Assembly (NCBI RefSeq): GCF_007829885.1
Contig: NZ_VIWW01000001.1
Coordinates: forward strand, 5,518,001-5,582,000
Origin: Streptomyces brevispora
GTDB taxonomy: Bacteria > Actinomycetota > Actinomycetes > Streptomycetales > Streptomycetaceae
Direction of reading: 5' to 3'
DNA length: 64,000 nt
The notes below the pieces were generated by a model. That model saw only the letters and a program-made list of their open reading frames with translations. It did not search any database and had not been told where the DNA came from. Position numbers and translations under genes: made by a program. This document shows, in pieces, positions 18,744-26,448 of the stretch; position 1 is the first letter of the stretch; every line of letters begins with the position of its first letter.

Positions 18744-19112
18744 TCAGGCGGCCGGTACCCGGTCCAGGAACCCGCTGACCGAGCTGATCCGCCCGTCGTC
18801 GGCGAGGGTGATCACGTCCGAGCCGGCGACGGGCGCCGAGCCGTCCGCCGCGGAGACCAGCTCCCAGCTGAAGCGGACGAGGCCGTGGTGCCCGTCGACG
18901 GCCCCGGCCGGACGGAAGGCGAAGCCGGGGAACTGCTGCTGGGCACCGCTGATCGCGGCCGCCAGCCCGTCGTGTCCCCGCACATCGATGAGCGGGTCGA
19001 TGTATCCGGCATCGTCGGTGAACGCCGCGGCGACAGCCTTCTCCAGCTCCTCGGGGGTGGCGGCGTTCCAGGCGGCGAAGTAGCGCTGGACGGCGTCGTC
19101 GTACGAGGTCAT
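18744..19112 (-). CDS. Nuclear transport factor 2 / SnoaL-like protein
   Basis: 122 residues from ATG 19112, supported by AGAGGA upstream; an ATG at 19172 is possible but lacks such a site. The protein has the NTF2-like pattern: an N-terminal helix (YDDAVQRYFAAWNA), then FTDDAGYIDPLIDVRGHDGL and alternating strands ending DGRISSVSGFLDRVP. Such cone-shaped proteins are small-molecule isomerases or hydrolases, or binding proteins. No substrate can be assigned. It stands alone with its own terminator. Confidence 0.8.
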   Translation of the reverse strand: MTSYDDAVQRYFAAWNAATPEELEKAVAAAFTDDAGYIDPLIDVRGHDGLAAAISGAQQQFPGFAFRPAGAVDGHHGLVRFSWELVSAADGSAPVAGSDVITLADDGRISSVSGFLDRVPAA

Positions 19113-19234
19113 CGTGGGTCCTCTCATCGGTCCCGGCCGATGGGCCGGGCGCGTTGTGCTCATGAGGAACACGATGTCCGACGGAGGGGAACGGGTCGAT
19201 TACCTCCGGGGTAAGCGCGGGCGGTCGGCTTCGG

Positions 19235-19370
19235 TCAGCTTCGGTCCGGCCGGCGCCGGGGTTCGTCCAGGAGGCACGTCAGCGCGGTGTTGAGCGCCTC
19301 GGCATGGGGCCGGTCGATGGTGTGCGGACCGTGCGCGATCTCCACGGGGCGGCTGTCATGGATGAGGTCG
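19235..19370 (-). pseudogene. Possible C-terminal scrap of an alpha/beta hydrolase
   Basis: Reading the minus strand down to the stop at 19235 gives a protein-like tail with RPVEIAHGPHTIDRPHAEA followed by LNTALTCLLDEP. This resembles the last helix of alpha/beta hydrolases after the catalytic His. No start codon, ribosome site or upstream domain is present, because the DUF5709 gene begins its stop region immediately 5' of it. I consider it a decayed remnant at best. Confidence 0.3.
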
Positions 19371-19823
19371 TCATACCTGGCCGTCCAGGACGACGTACAT
19401 GGCGGCCTCCTCGGCCGATGCCGCGGCGCCGTCGACCCCGACGTCCTCGCCCGCCATGGTGTCCGGGTCGTTCCGGTCCAGTTCCCTGGTGAGGCGCCCG
19501 GCGCGTACGGTCCCGACCTCGTCGTCCCAGGGCTCGCCGTCCCCGTCCGGCATGTCGCCCACGCCGTCACCCGGCGTGTCGGTGATCTCGGGCAGTTCCC
19601 GGGCCAGCCGGCCCTCCAGGGCCTCGCCGCTGTGCTGCTCGGACGCGGTGGTGCCCAGGTCCTCGACCGCCCACGGGCGCTCGGGCGGGGAGTACCCCTC
19701 GTCGAGGACGTCGGCCGGCCCGCGGCTGTCCAGAGTGTCTTCCACGTCGAGCAGATCGGCCGGGTCGGAGGCCTCCGGCTGCTGGGGCTGGTAGACCTCG
19801 TCGCCCAGGGCGGCATCCTTCAT
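19371..19823 (-). CDS. DUF5709 family protein
   Basis: 150 residues from ATG 19823, with AAGGGA upstream. The protein is acidic and low in hydrophobic residues, with the DUF5709 landmarks GDEVYQPQQ, DLLDVEDTLDSRG, DVLDEGYSPPERPWAVE and GRLTRELDRNDPDTMAGEDVG. No enzymatic motif is present; the family function is unknown and such proteins are typically cytoplasmic and stress-associated in actinomycetes. No operon partner is evident. Confidence 0.85.
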   Translation of the reverse strand: MKDAALGDEVYQPQQPEASDPADLLDVEDTLDSRGPADVLDEGYSPPERPWAVEDLGTTASEQHSGEALEGRLARELPEITDTPGDGVGDMPDGDGEPWDDEVGTVRAGRLTRELDRNDPDTMAGEDVGVDGAAASAEEAAMYVVLDGQV

Positions 19824-20107
19824 GATGAGTCCCTTCCCGATGTCGGGGATCCCGGTCATGCCCACCGTACGACGCGGCAGAGAGGGGCACAGCGGCCCAA
19901 TTCCCTTCGGACTTCCCGTACCTCTTCAGGATAGGGGGCCCGGTGCCGGACCCGCAGCCGTGCGGCCGTGGGCGGGCGGGGACGGCCGGAGTGCGGGAGG
20001 ATGGAGGGTGTGGGCCGGAGCGCGGAGGGCGCGCACCCGCGGGTTGGGGCCGGCACGGAGAACCACGTGGGCAGGCCGTCCTCGGACGCAGCCACGGAGA
20101 GGCCGTC

Positions 20108-20338
20108 ATGGAATATCCGGAGAGCTATCAGCTGGTGTTTCAGTCGTCCGCGGTCGAGGACGACACGGTGATCGTCCGGCGGACCGCACAGGCCGGGGCC
20201 GGTGGGTACCCGGTCTACGAGGACGAGACGGGGATCGTCCGGGCGGAGATCAGCGATCGCGGAGAGGTGCGCATGCTCGCCAGCGGCGGGCACCAGCTCC
20301 TCGGGACGCCGCTGGTGGTGCGGGTGCCGACCGGTTGA
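20108..20338 (+). CDS. DUF6296-like small protein
   Basis: 76 residues from ATG 20108 (GGAGAGG upstream). The sequence MEYPESYQLVFQSSAVEDD, then TVIVRRTAQAGAGGYPVYED and GIVRAEISDRGEVRMLASGG, looks like the small beta-rich DUF6296 family of Streptomyces as I recall it. The function is unknown. Oddly, the same frame continues after the TGA (20336-20338) with an amphipathic stretch ERAELLVELLAGADAFVRNP, so the stop may be recent or the downstream part may be a chance open frame. Confidence 0.65.
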   Translation: MEYPESYQLVFQSSAVEDDTVIVRRTAQAGAGGYPVYEDETGIVRAEISDRGEVRMLASGGHQLLGTPLVVRVPTG

Positions 20339-20661
20339 GAACGGGCCGAACTCCTCGTCGAACTGCTCGCCGGGGCCGATGCGTTCGTGCGGAACCCGGG
20401 TATCGGCAGCGGGCCGGCACACCGGGCGGATCCTCCCCGGCCCGGACCGCGGCCGCTTCCTCTATCGAGCGGGAATGCGTGAGGAGCCGTCGACTTCGCG
20501 GACCCGTATCACGTGCTCATGTCCGATGGCATCCTGCGGACGCAGGACAATCCGACCCGAGGCGTCAAACACTTGGTCGAAATTTTGCCCCTGGTGGGCT
20601 GCATGGGGAAGACACCAGGCACACTCGACCTGTAGGAATCTCGCCACGAAGAGGATCACGC
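20339..20661. other. Intergenic stretch with possible broken coding sequence
   Basis: Frame 2 stays open from the end of the preceding gene to a second TGA at 20480, then again to TAG at 20633. The last part reads VDFADPYHVLMSDGILRTQD and on to LVEILPLVGCMGKTPG, which looks protein-like but has no start codon with a ribosome site and matches no family I recognise. Otherwise nothing is visible apart from the TerD ribosome site at the right end. Confidence 0.4.
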
Positions 20662-21246
20662 ATGATCACGTTGAAGAAGGAAGACGGCCCCGCGGATCTG
20701 GACGGGGTGACCCATCTGTCCATCGGGGTGTCCTGGGATCCCACAGTCGGCAGCAGTGGCGGGCTGATGGGCAAGCTCCGCCAGAAGAAGGGCACCGACC
20801 TCGACCTCATCGCCATCGCGGTGCAGGGCGCGGAGCCGGTGCGGCTGGCCGGGCTGGACTCGCTGGACCCGCTGGGCAACGGCTCGCTGGCGCACAGCGG
20901 CGACAACCAGACCGGGCGTGGTGACGGCGACGACGAGACCGTGACCGTCGACTTCGCCCGGGTGCCGTCCAACATCACGTCCATCGTCTTCATCGCCGCG
21001 GCGTACAAGAAGCGCAGCTCCTTCCAGGACGCGCGCAACATCAGCTTCAAGGTGTACGATGCGACGGGCGGCACCACCCAGCAGGTCGCCGACATCTGGC
21101 CGAGCCTGCTCAGCAACGACAACGGCTGCGCCGTGGCCAAGGCGTTCCGTGTCGGCGGGAGCTGGAAGCTTGAGGTGATCAACGAGACCGGGAAGATCAA
21201 GCAGGGCGACGAGCAGGCCCTGATGCGTTTCGCCGTGAGCAAGTAG
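20662..21246 (+). CDS. TerD-family (tellurium resistance/calcium-binding stress) protein
   Basis: 194 residues from ATG 20662. The TerD fold is recognisable: LSIGVSWDPTVGSSGG, DLDLIAIAVQ, HSGDNQTGRGDGDDETVTVD (acidic calcium-site loop), VFIAAAYKKRSSFQDARNIS and the C-terminal ALMRFAVSK. TerD proteins are cytoplasmic, calcium-binding and linked to stress and membrane-associated complexes; Streptomyces typically carry many paralogues. No other ter gene is nearby, so this is a stand-alone paralogue. Length is normal. Confidence 0.9.
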   Translation: MITLKKEDGPADLDGVTHLSIGVSWDPTVGSSGGLMGKLRQKKGTDLDLIAIAVQGAEPVRLAGLDSLDPLGNGSLAHSGDNQTGRGDGDDETVTVDFARVPSNITSIVFIAAAYKKRSSFQDARNISFKVYDATGGTTQQVADIWPSLLSNDNGCAVAKAFRVGGSWKLEVINETGKIKQGDEQALMRFAVSK

Positions 21247-21306
21247 CCGACGGGCAGCCGGGGCGTGTTCCTGGAGCGAGGCGCCCCGGCCGGTACGCGC
21301 GGTGGC

Positions 21307-22188
21307 TCAGTCCACCCGGCGCTTGCGGGCCGGGGACGTCGCGTTTCCGGTGGCCAGCGGTGACCGCGCCAGCTCGATGCAGCCCGCGGTGATCAGGCCC
21401 AGGGCCAGCAGTTCGGGGAGCAGCCACCAGCCGGTGCGCAGTTGCTCGCCGAACAGGGTCACCCCGTACAGGACGCTGATCAGGGCGTCGCCCAGGGTCA
21501 GGCACGGCTGGACCGCGACCAGCGTGCCTGCCTGGAGGGCGTTCTGGAGCAGGAACAGGGAGCCGACGCCCGCCGCGGCGGTGCCGTAGAGCTGCCAGGA
21601 CTCGAGGAGCGCCACCACCCCGCCGCCGTCGCTGAGCCGGGCCATGGCGTCCTTCATCAGGGCGGCGGTGAGCGCGTATCCGCAGGCCGCGGCCAGGCCG
21701 AGCAGCGCGGCCCGGAGATTGCCGCGGGTGGCTCGTGCCCCGGCGATCAGGGCCGCCTCGAAGAGGCCGGTCAGGATCAGCGCCGGAACCCACGCCGCCC
21801 CGTGCACCGTGGCGCTGCCGCCGCCCGGAGCGGCCGAGGCCATCCCGAGGGCCAGACCGGCCGTCACGGCGGCAGCGCCGTACCAGACGGGCCGGGGCAG
21901 CCGCACCCGCATCACGAACCCCGCCAGCAGCAGTGTCGCCGGCAGTTCGATCACGAAGATCGGCTGGACCACCGCGATCGGCCCGGTGGCCAGCGCCACG
22001 GCCTGGCAGACGGCCGCGACGATCACCATGGCGATCCCCGCGAGCCACACCTTCTGGCGCAGCAGATGGCCGATCAGGGACACCCGCATCGCCTCCCTGT
22101 CGGGGACGTTGATGGCGGCGCGGCGCTGGAGGACGGACGCGGTTCCGTTGCTGAGCGCGGTCAGGATGGCGAAGAAGACACTGATCAC
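21307..22188 (-). CDS. DMT/EamA-type membrane transporter
   Basis: About 293 residues from GTG 22188 (VISVFFAILTALSNGTASVL). The protein has 9-10 hydrophobic helices with short loops. The repeated two-half topology and the ending (LFLLQNALQAGTLVAVQPCL, then LGDALISVLYGVTLFGEQLR) match DMT-family proteins annotated as EamA-like in actinomycetes. The ribosome site is weak, and the frame is open upstream, so the start is uncertain. Substrate unknown. The basic C-terminal tail ends ARKRRVD. It is divergent from the winged-helix gene. Confidence 0.75.
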   Translation of the reverse strand: MISVFFAILTALSNGTASVLQRRAAINVPDREAMRVSLIGHLLRQKVWLAGIAMVIVAAVCQAVALATGPIAVVQPIFVIELPATLLLAGFVMRVRLPRPVWYGAAAVTAGLALGMASAAPGGGSATVHGAAWVPALILTGLFEAALIAGARATRGNLRAALLGLAAACGYALTAALMKDAMARLSDGGGVVALLESWQLYGTAAAGVGSLFLLQNALQAGTLVAVQPCLTLGDALISVLYGVTLFGEQLRTGWWLLPELLALGLITAGCIELARSPLATGNATSPARKRRVD

Positions 22189-22310
22189 CGGTCCATGATG
22201 CGGGCGGACGGCGCGGGGACCCGGGTCCCGGCACTCGGCGGCATGGCGGCGGGCCGAGGGCCGCGCGATCAGGACAGAATCCGACCTGATGACCGCGTAG
22301 CGTGCCGCCC

Positions 22311-23465
22311 ATGGCCGTGAAGAAGAAGACCTCCGCCACCGCCCCCGCGGTGCTCTCGCCGCGGGCACTGGGGCGCGCGACCCTGGAACGCCAACTGCTG
22401 CTCCGCCGCGCCACGATGTCGGCCAAGGAAGCGATCGGGCACCTCGTCGGCCTCCAGGCGCAGAACACCAAGCCGCCGTACTTCCAGCTCCTGGCCCGGC
22501 TGGAGGGCTTCGGCCCGGCCGAGCTCGCCGGGTTGATGGAGTCGCGCGAGGCCGTCCGCATCGTCACCCTGCGCTCCACCATCCACACCCACACCGCCGA
22601 CGACGCCCTCACCCTGCGCCCCCTCGTTCAGGAGGCCCGCGACCGGGAGCTCAGGATCTTCCGGAAACGGCTCGTGGGCGTGGACCTGGACCGGCTCCGG
22701 GACATCAGCAGGGCGTACGTCGAGGAGACCCCCCGCACCTCGAAGGAGATCCGCGAAAGGCTGCTCGACGAGTGGCCCGACGCGGACCCGCAGGCCCTGA
22801 GCACGGCGGCCCGCTGTGTGCTGCCGCTGGTCCAGGTGACCCCGCGCGGGGTGTGGGGAAGGAGCGGCGGCGTCGCGCTGACCACCGCCGAACGCTGGCT
22901 CGCCAGGCCATCCGAGCCGGTGCCCGCGCCCGACGCCACCGTGCTGCGCTACCTCGGCGCCTTCGGGCCGGCGTCGGTGCGGGACATGCAGTCATGGGCC
23001 GGCCTGACCCGCCTGGGGGAGGTCTTCGACCGGCTTCGTCCGCGACTCGTCACGTTCCGGGACGAGAACGGCGTCGAGCTCTTCGACCTGCCCGACGCCC
23101 CGCGCCCCGACGAGGACACCCCCGCCCCGCCGCGCTTCCTGCCCGAGTTCGACAATGTGCTGCTCGGCCACGCGGACCGCACCCGCGTCATCCCGCCGCA
23201 GTTCAAGGGGCGCAACGGGGTGGGGAACCAGACGTACGGAAGCGTGCTGGTCGACGGCTTCCTCGCGGCGGTCTGGCGGCTGGACGCCGGACGGCGCGGC
23301 GCACCGACGACCGTCACCGTGCAGGAACTGCGACCGCTCGGCGCGGCCGGGCGCGACGCCGTCACGGAAGAGGCCGTGGCGCTGCTCTCCGCGATGACGC
23401 GGGCGACCACGGACGGCAGCGGATACGACATCAGGTTCGCCTCGTTCATCGACTTCGACAGGTGA
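22311..23465 (+). CDS. Winged-helix DNA-binding domain protein (HTH_42, AlkX/YcaQ-like)
   Basis: 384 residues from ATG 22311 (GTG 22302 is in frame but no better). After a basic Lys/Ala/Pro leader the sequence shows LSPRALGRATLERQLLLRR, GLQAQNTKPPYFQLLARLE, RIVTLRSTIHTHTADDALTL and, near the end, FLPEFDNVLLGHADRTRVIP. These are landmarks of the large winged-helix family that includes DNA glycosylases AlkX/AlkZ/YcaQ. The conserved Q-A-Q segment supports that family, but a glycosylase activity is not proven here. Its 3' end runs into a tandem-repeat array. Confidence 0.85.
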   Translation: MAVKKKTSATAPAVLSPRALGRATLERQLLLRRATMSAKEAIGHLVGLQAQNTKPPYFQLLARLEGFGPAELAGLMESREAVRIVTLRSTIHTHTADDALTLRPLVQEARDRELRIFRKRLVGVDLDRLRDISRAYVEETPRTSKEIRERLLDEWPDADPQALSTAARCVLPLVQVTPRGVWGRSGGVALTTAERWLARPSEPVPAPDATVLRYLGAFGPASVRDMQSWAGLTRLGEVFDRLRPRLVTFRDENGVELFDLPDAPRPDEDTPAPPRFLPEFDNVLLGHADRTRVIPPQFKGRNGVGNQTYGSVLVDGFLAAVWRLDAGRRGAPTTVTVQELRPLGAAGRDAVTEEAVALLSAMTRATTDGSGYDIRFASFIDFDR

Positions 23466-23485
23466 ACGAGGCGCCACGGAACGCC

Positions 23486-23730
23486 GAACCCGGCCGGTAC
23501 GCGCGGAACGCCGAACCCGGCCGGTACGCAGGGGACACCGAACCCTGGCCGGTGCACGTGGAACGCTGAACCCGGCCGGTACGCAGGGGACGCCGAACCC
23601 TGGCCGGTGCACGTGGAACGCTGAACCCGGCCGGTACGCAGGGGACGCCGAACCCTGGCCGGTGCACGTGGAACGCTGAACGCGGCCCGTACGCACGGAA
23701 CGCGAAGCCCGGCCCGCACGCACGGGCCGC
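23486..23730. repeat. Tandem array of nine 26-28 bp units with a 55-bp higher-order period
   Basis: Units start at about 23486, 23513, 23540, 23568, 23595, 23623, 23650, 23678 and 23704. Each reads roughly GAACCC-GGCCGGT-rCGC followed by GGAACGCC. In the middle, a 27-bp form and a 28-bp form alternate, giving a 55-bp unit repeated about three times almost without change; the outer units are diverged. The array fills the gap between two convergent genes (stops at 23465 and 23779). Because 55 is not a multiple of three it cannot be a clean peptide repeat. Confidence 0.92.
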
Positions 23731-23778
23731 AGCGCCCGGCCGTACGCCCCGGCGCCTCGTCCGTCCGCCCGTCCCGGA

Positions 23779-24621
23779 CTACGGCAGCAGCCCCGCCCGC
23801 CGGGCCGCGACGACCGCCTCCAGCCGGGTGTGCGCACCGAGCTTCCGCATCGCGGAGCGCAGATAGCCCTTCACCGTCTCCGGGCGCAGCCCGAGCCGGT
23901 CCGCCGCCACCGCGTTCGTCGCGCCCGCCGCGACACAGGCGAGGACATCGATCTCGCGCGGGGCCAGCTGCACCTCCCCGGACCTCGGCACCCGGGCACC
24001 GGCCGCCGACGCGAGCCGCCCGCACACCGCGAGCAGTTCGTCGCGCAACGCCGGGTCGAGGACCTTCGGCACCAGGGCGCGCAGTTCCCGGTGCGCCTCC
24101 CTGACGTCCTCCCAGGCATCCGGGGCGGCCCGCGGGTCGGTCACCTCCTCCCGGGTCAGGGCGAGCAACTGCTGCACCTCGTCCCGGACGGCCAGCGCCT
24201 GCTCCACATCGCGGGCCGCCGCCACCGCGGCGTCGAACGTGCGGTCCCCCAGCGTGAGGGGCTCGCGCAGCGCCCCGTACAGCACGCCCCGCACCTGGCG
24301 CCGTACGACGACGGGTACCGCGACGACCGAGCGCAGGCCCTCCGCGGCCACGGCCGTGTCGTACTCGTGGCTGATGTGGCGCGAGGAGTGGTAGTCGGTC
24401 ACCGCGCACGGCCGGGACAGTGCGATCGCCTTGCCGCCCAGACCACTGCCGGCCGAGATCACCAGCCCGCGCAGCGCCGCGGTGTGGGCCCCGTTCAGCT
24501 CGGCGATCCTGGCGTGGCGGGTGTCGGAGAGCAGTCCGCCGAACGCCACGGGCAGCCCGCTCGTCCGGCGCAGCCGCAGCAGCGCGGCCTGCATCTCCAC
24601 CGTATCGACGGATTCCGGCAC
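23779..24621 (-). CDS. GAF-domain LuxR-type transcriptional regulator
   Basis: 280 residues from GTG 24621 (AGAGG, 7 nt upstream). Residues about 20-140 form a GAF-like sensory domain (GLGGKAIALSRPCAVTDYHS, RSVVAVPVVVRRQVRGVLYG). The C-terminal 65 residues are a LuxR-type helix-turn-helix: LAPREIDVLACVAAGATNAV, ADRLGLRPETVKGYLRSAM, RKLGAHTRLEAVVAARRAG. It is divergent from the two acyl-CoA synthetase genes across about 150 bp, which suggests it controls them in response to an aromatic or acyl ligand bound by the GAF domain. That link is inference. The frame is open upstream across the synthetase gene, but the ribosome site fixes the start. Confidence 0.88.
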   Translation of the reverse strand: MPESVDTVEMQAALLRLRRTSGLPVAFGGLLSDTRHARIAELNGAHTAALRGLVISAGSGLGGKAIALSRPCAVTDYHSSRHISHEYDTAVAAEGLRSVVAVPVVVRRQVRGVLYGALREPLTLGDRTFDAAVAAARDVEQALAVRDEVQQLLALTREEVTDPRAAPDAWEDVREAHRELRALVPKVLDPALRDELLAVCGRLASAAGARVPRSGEVQLAPREIDVLACVAAGATNAVAADRLGLRPETVKGYLRSAMRKLGAHTRLEAVVAARRAGLLP

Positions 24622-24771
24622 GATGACGCCTCTCTGCCCGGCCCCAGGGGTTCGGCTGACTGCGCAGCACCCCCGTTCGGGGGTGGTGAGACCTGGGTCA
24701 CTGTTTACATCATGTTCAGACCGACCGGCAATCGGGGCGGGTGAGAGACCGGTCCGCAATGAGGAGGGCAC

Positions 24772-26448
24772 ATGTCGGCAACCAGTGCGACGGAGACGTT
24801 CCGGGCCGCCCGGGACTTTCTGCTGAAGCACCGCGAGGACTACAGCGCGGCCTACGAGGGCTTCAGCTGGCCCCGGAGCGACCACTTCAACTGGGCCCTG
24901 GACTGGTTCGACGTCATCGCCCGGAACAACGACCGCACCGCCCTGCACATCGTGGAGGAGGACGGCGGGCGCACCGAGATGTCCTTCGCCAGGATGTCCG
25001 TCCGCTCCAACCAGGCCGCGAACTGGCTGCGCGCCCAGGGCGTAAGGGAGGGCGACCGGATCCTGGTCATGCTCGGCAACCAGGTGGAACTGTGGGAGAC
25101 CGCCCTCGCCGCGATGAAGCTGCGGGCCGTCGTCATCCCCGCGACTCCGCTGCTGGGCCCGGCCGACCTGCGCGACCGGGTCGAGCGCGGCCGGGTCCGT
25201 CATGTGCTGGTCAGGGACGCCGACACCGCCAAGTTCGACGAGGTGCCCGGCCGCTACACCCGGATCTGTGTCGGCGCCGACACCGAGGGCTGGCTCTCCT
25301 ACAGCGGGGCCGACGAGCAGCCGGAGACCTTCACCGCGGACCGGGAGACCGACGCCGACGAACCGCTGATGCTCTACTTCACCTCGGGCACGACCGCCAG
25401 CCCCAAACTCGTCGAGCACACCCATGTCTCGTACCCCGTCGGCCACTTGTCGACGATGTACTGGATCGGACTGAAGCCCGGAGACGTCCACCTCAACATC
25501 TCCTCGCCCGGCTGGGCCAAGCACGCCTGGTCCAATCTCTTCGCCCCGTGGAATGCCGAGGCGACCGTCTTCATCTTCAACTACACGCGTTTCGACGCGG
25601 CCCGGCTGATGGCCGAGATGGACCGCTGCGCGGTCACCAGCTTCTGCGCGCCGCCCACCGTCTGGCGGATGCTCATCCAGGCCGACCTCTCCCAGCTGAC
25701 GACCCCGCCGCGCGAGGTCGTCGCGGCGGGCGAACCGCTCAACCCGGAGGTCATCGAGACGGTACGGCGCGCGTGGGGCGTCACCATCCGGGACGGTTTC
25801 GGCCAGACGGAGACGGCCGTCCAGGTCGCCAACACCCCCGGCCAGACGCTGAAGGCCGGCTCGATGGGGCGCCCGAGCCCCGGCTTCAAGGTGGTGCTGC
25901 TGGATCCGGTCAGCGGGGAGCCCGGCGCCGTCGAGGGCGAGATCTCCCTCGATCTGTCGGCCCACCCGGTCGGCCTGATGACCGGCTACCACGGCGACCC
26001 GGACCGCACCGCCGAGGCCATGGCGGGCGGCTACTACCGCACCGGGGACATCGGCTCGCGCGACGAGGACGGCTACATCACCTACGTGGGCCGCGCGGAC
26101 GACGTCTTCAAGGCCTCCGACTACAAGATCTCACCGTTCGAGCTGGAGAGCGCCCTGCTGGAGCACGAGGCCGTCGTCGAGGCCGCGGTGGTACCGGCCC
26201 CCGACCCGGTACGGCTCGCGGTCCCCAAGGCGTACGTCGTGCTCGCAGAGGGCTGGGAGCCCGGACCCGACACGGCCGAGGCGCTCTTCGCCCACTCCCG
26301 CGCCGTCCTCGCCCCGTACAAGCGGATCCGGCGGCTGGAGTTCGCCGAGCTGCCCAAGACCGTCTCCGGCAAGATCCGCCGGATCGAACTGCGCGAGGCC
26401 ACGGCCCGGGGCACCGGCACCGAGTACAACGAGGGGGACCTGACGTGA
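24772..26448 (+). CDS. AMP-binding acyl-CoA synthetase (medium-chain/benzoate-like)
   Basis: 558 residues from ATG 24772 with a GAGGAGGG site. ANL-superfamily motifs are complete: P-loop MLYFTSGTTASPKLVEHTH (about 200-220), RDGFGQTETAV (about 343), YYRTGDIGSRDEDGYITYVG and the C-terminal KTVSGKIRRIELRE with the catalytic Lys. The segment HLNISSPGWAKHAWSNLFAP resembles medium-chain and aryl acyl-CoA synthetases. The enzyme should activate a carboxylic acid as acyl-AMP and then acyl-CoA. It is overlapped by the next synthetase gene (GTGA) and lies divergent from a GAF-LuxR regulator. Confidence 0.9.
   Translation: MSATSATETFRAARDFLLKHREDYSAAYEGFSWPRSDHFNWALDWFDVIARNNDRTALHIVEEDGGRTEMSFARMSVRSNQAANWLRAQGVREGDRILVMLGNQVELWETALAAMKLRAVVIPATPLLGPADLRDRVERGRVRHVLVRDADTAKFDEVPGRYTRICVGADTEGWLSYSGADEQPETFTADRETDADEPLMLYFTSGTTASPKLVEHTHVSYPVGHLSTMYWIGLKPGDVHLNISSPGWAKHAWSNLFAPWNAEATVFIFNYTRFDAARLMAEMDRCAVTSFCAPPTVWRMLIQADLSQLTTPPREVVAAGEPLNPEVIETVRRAWGVTIRDGFGQTETAVQVANTPGQTLKAGSMGRPSPGFKVVLLDPVSGEPGAVEGEISLDLSAHPVGLMTGYHGDPDRTAEAMAGGYYRTGDIGSRDEDGYITYVGRADDVFKASDYKISPFELESALLEHEAVVEAAVVPAPDPVRLAVPKAYVVLAEGWEPGPDTAEALFAHSRAVLAPYKRIRRLEFAELPKTVSGKIRRIELREATARGTGTEYNEGDLT

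Noticed and set aside
23486..23730. CRISPR array
   Set aside because: Units are contiguous without unique spacers, and there are no cas genes nearby.
23446..24670. A repeat-peptide gene on the minus strand through the 27-bp array
   Set aside because: The alternation of 27- and 28-bp units breaks any reading frame, and the frame is only open because the DNA is GC-rich.
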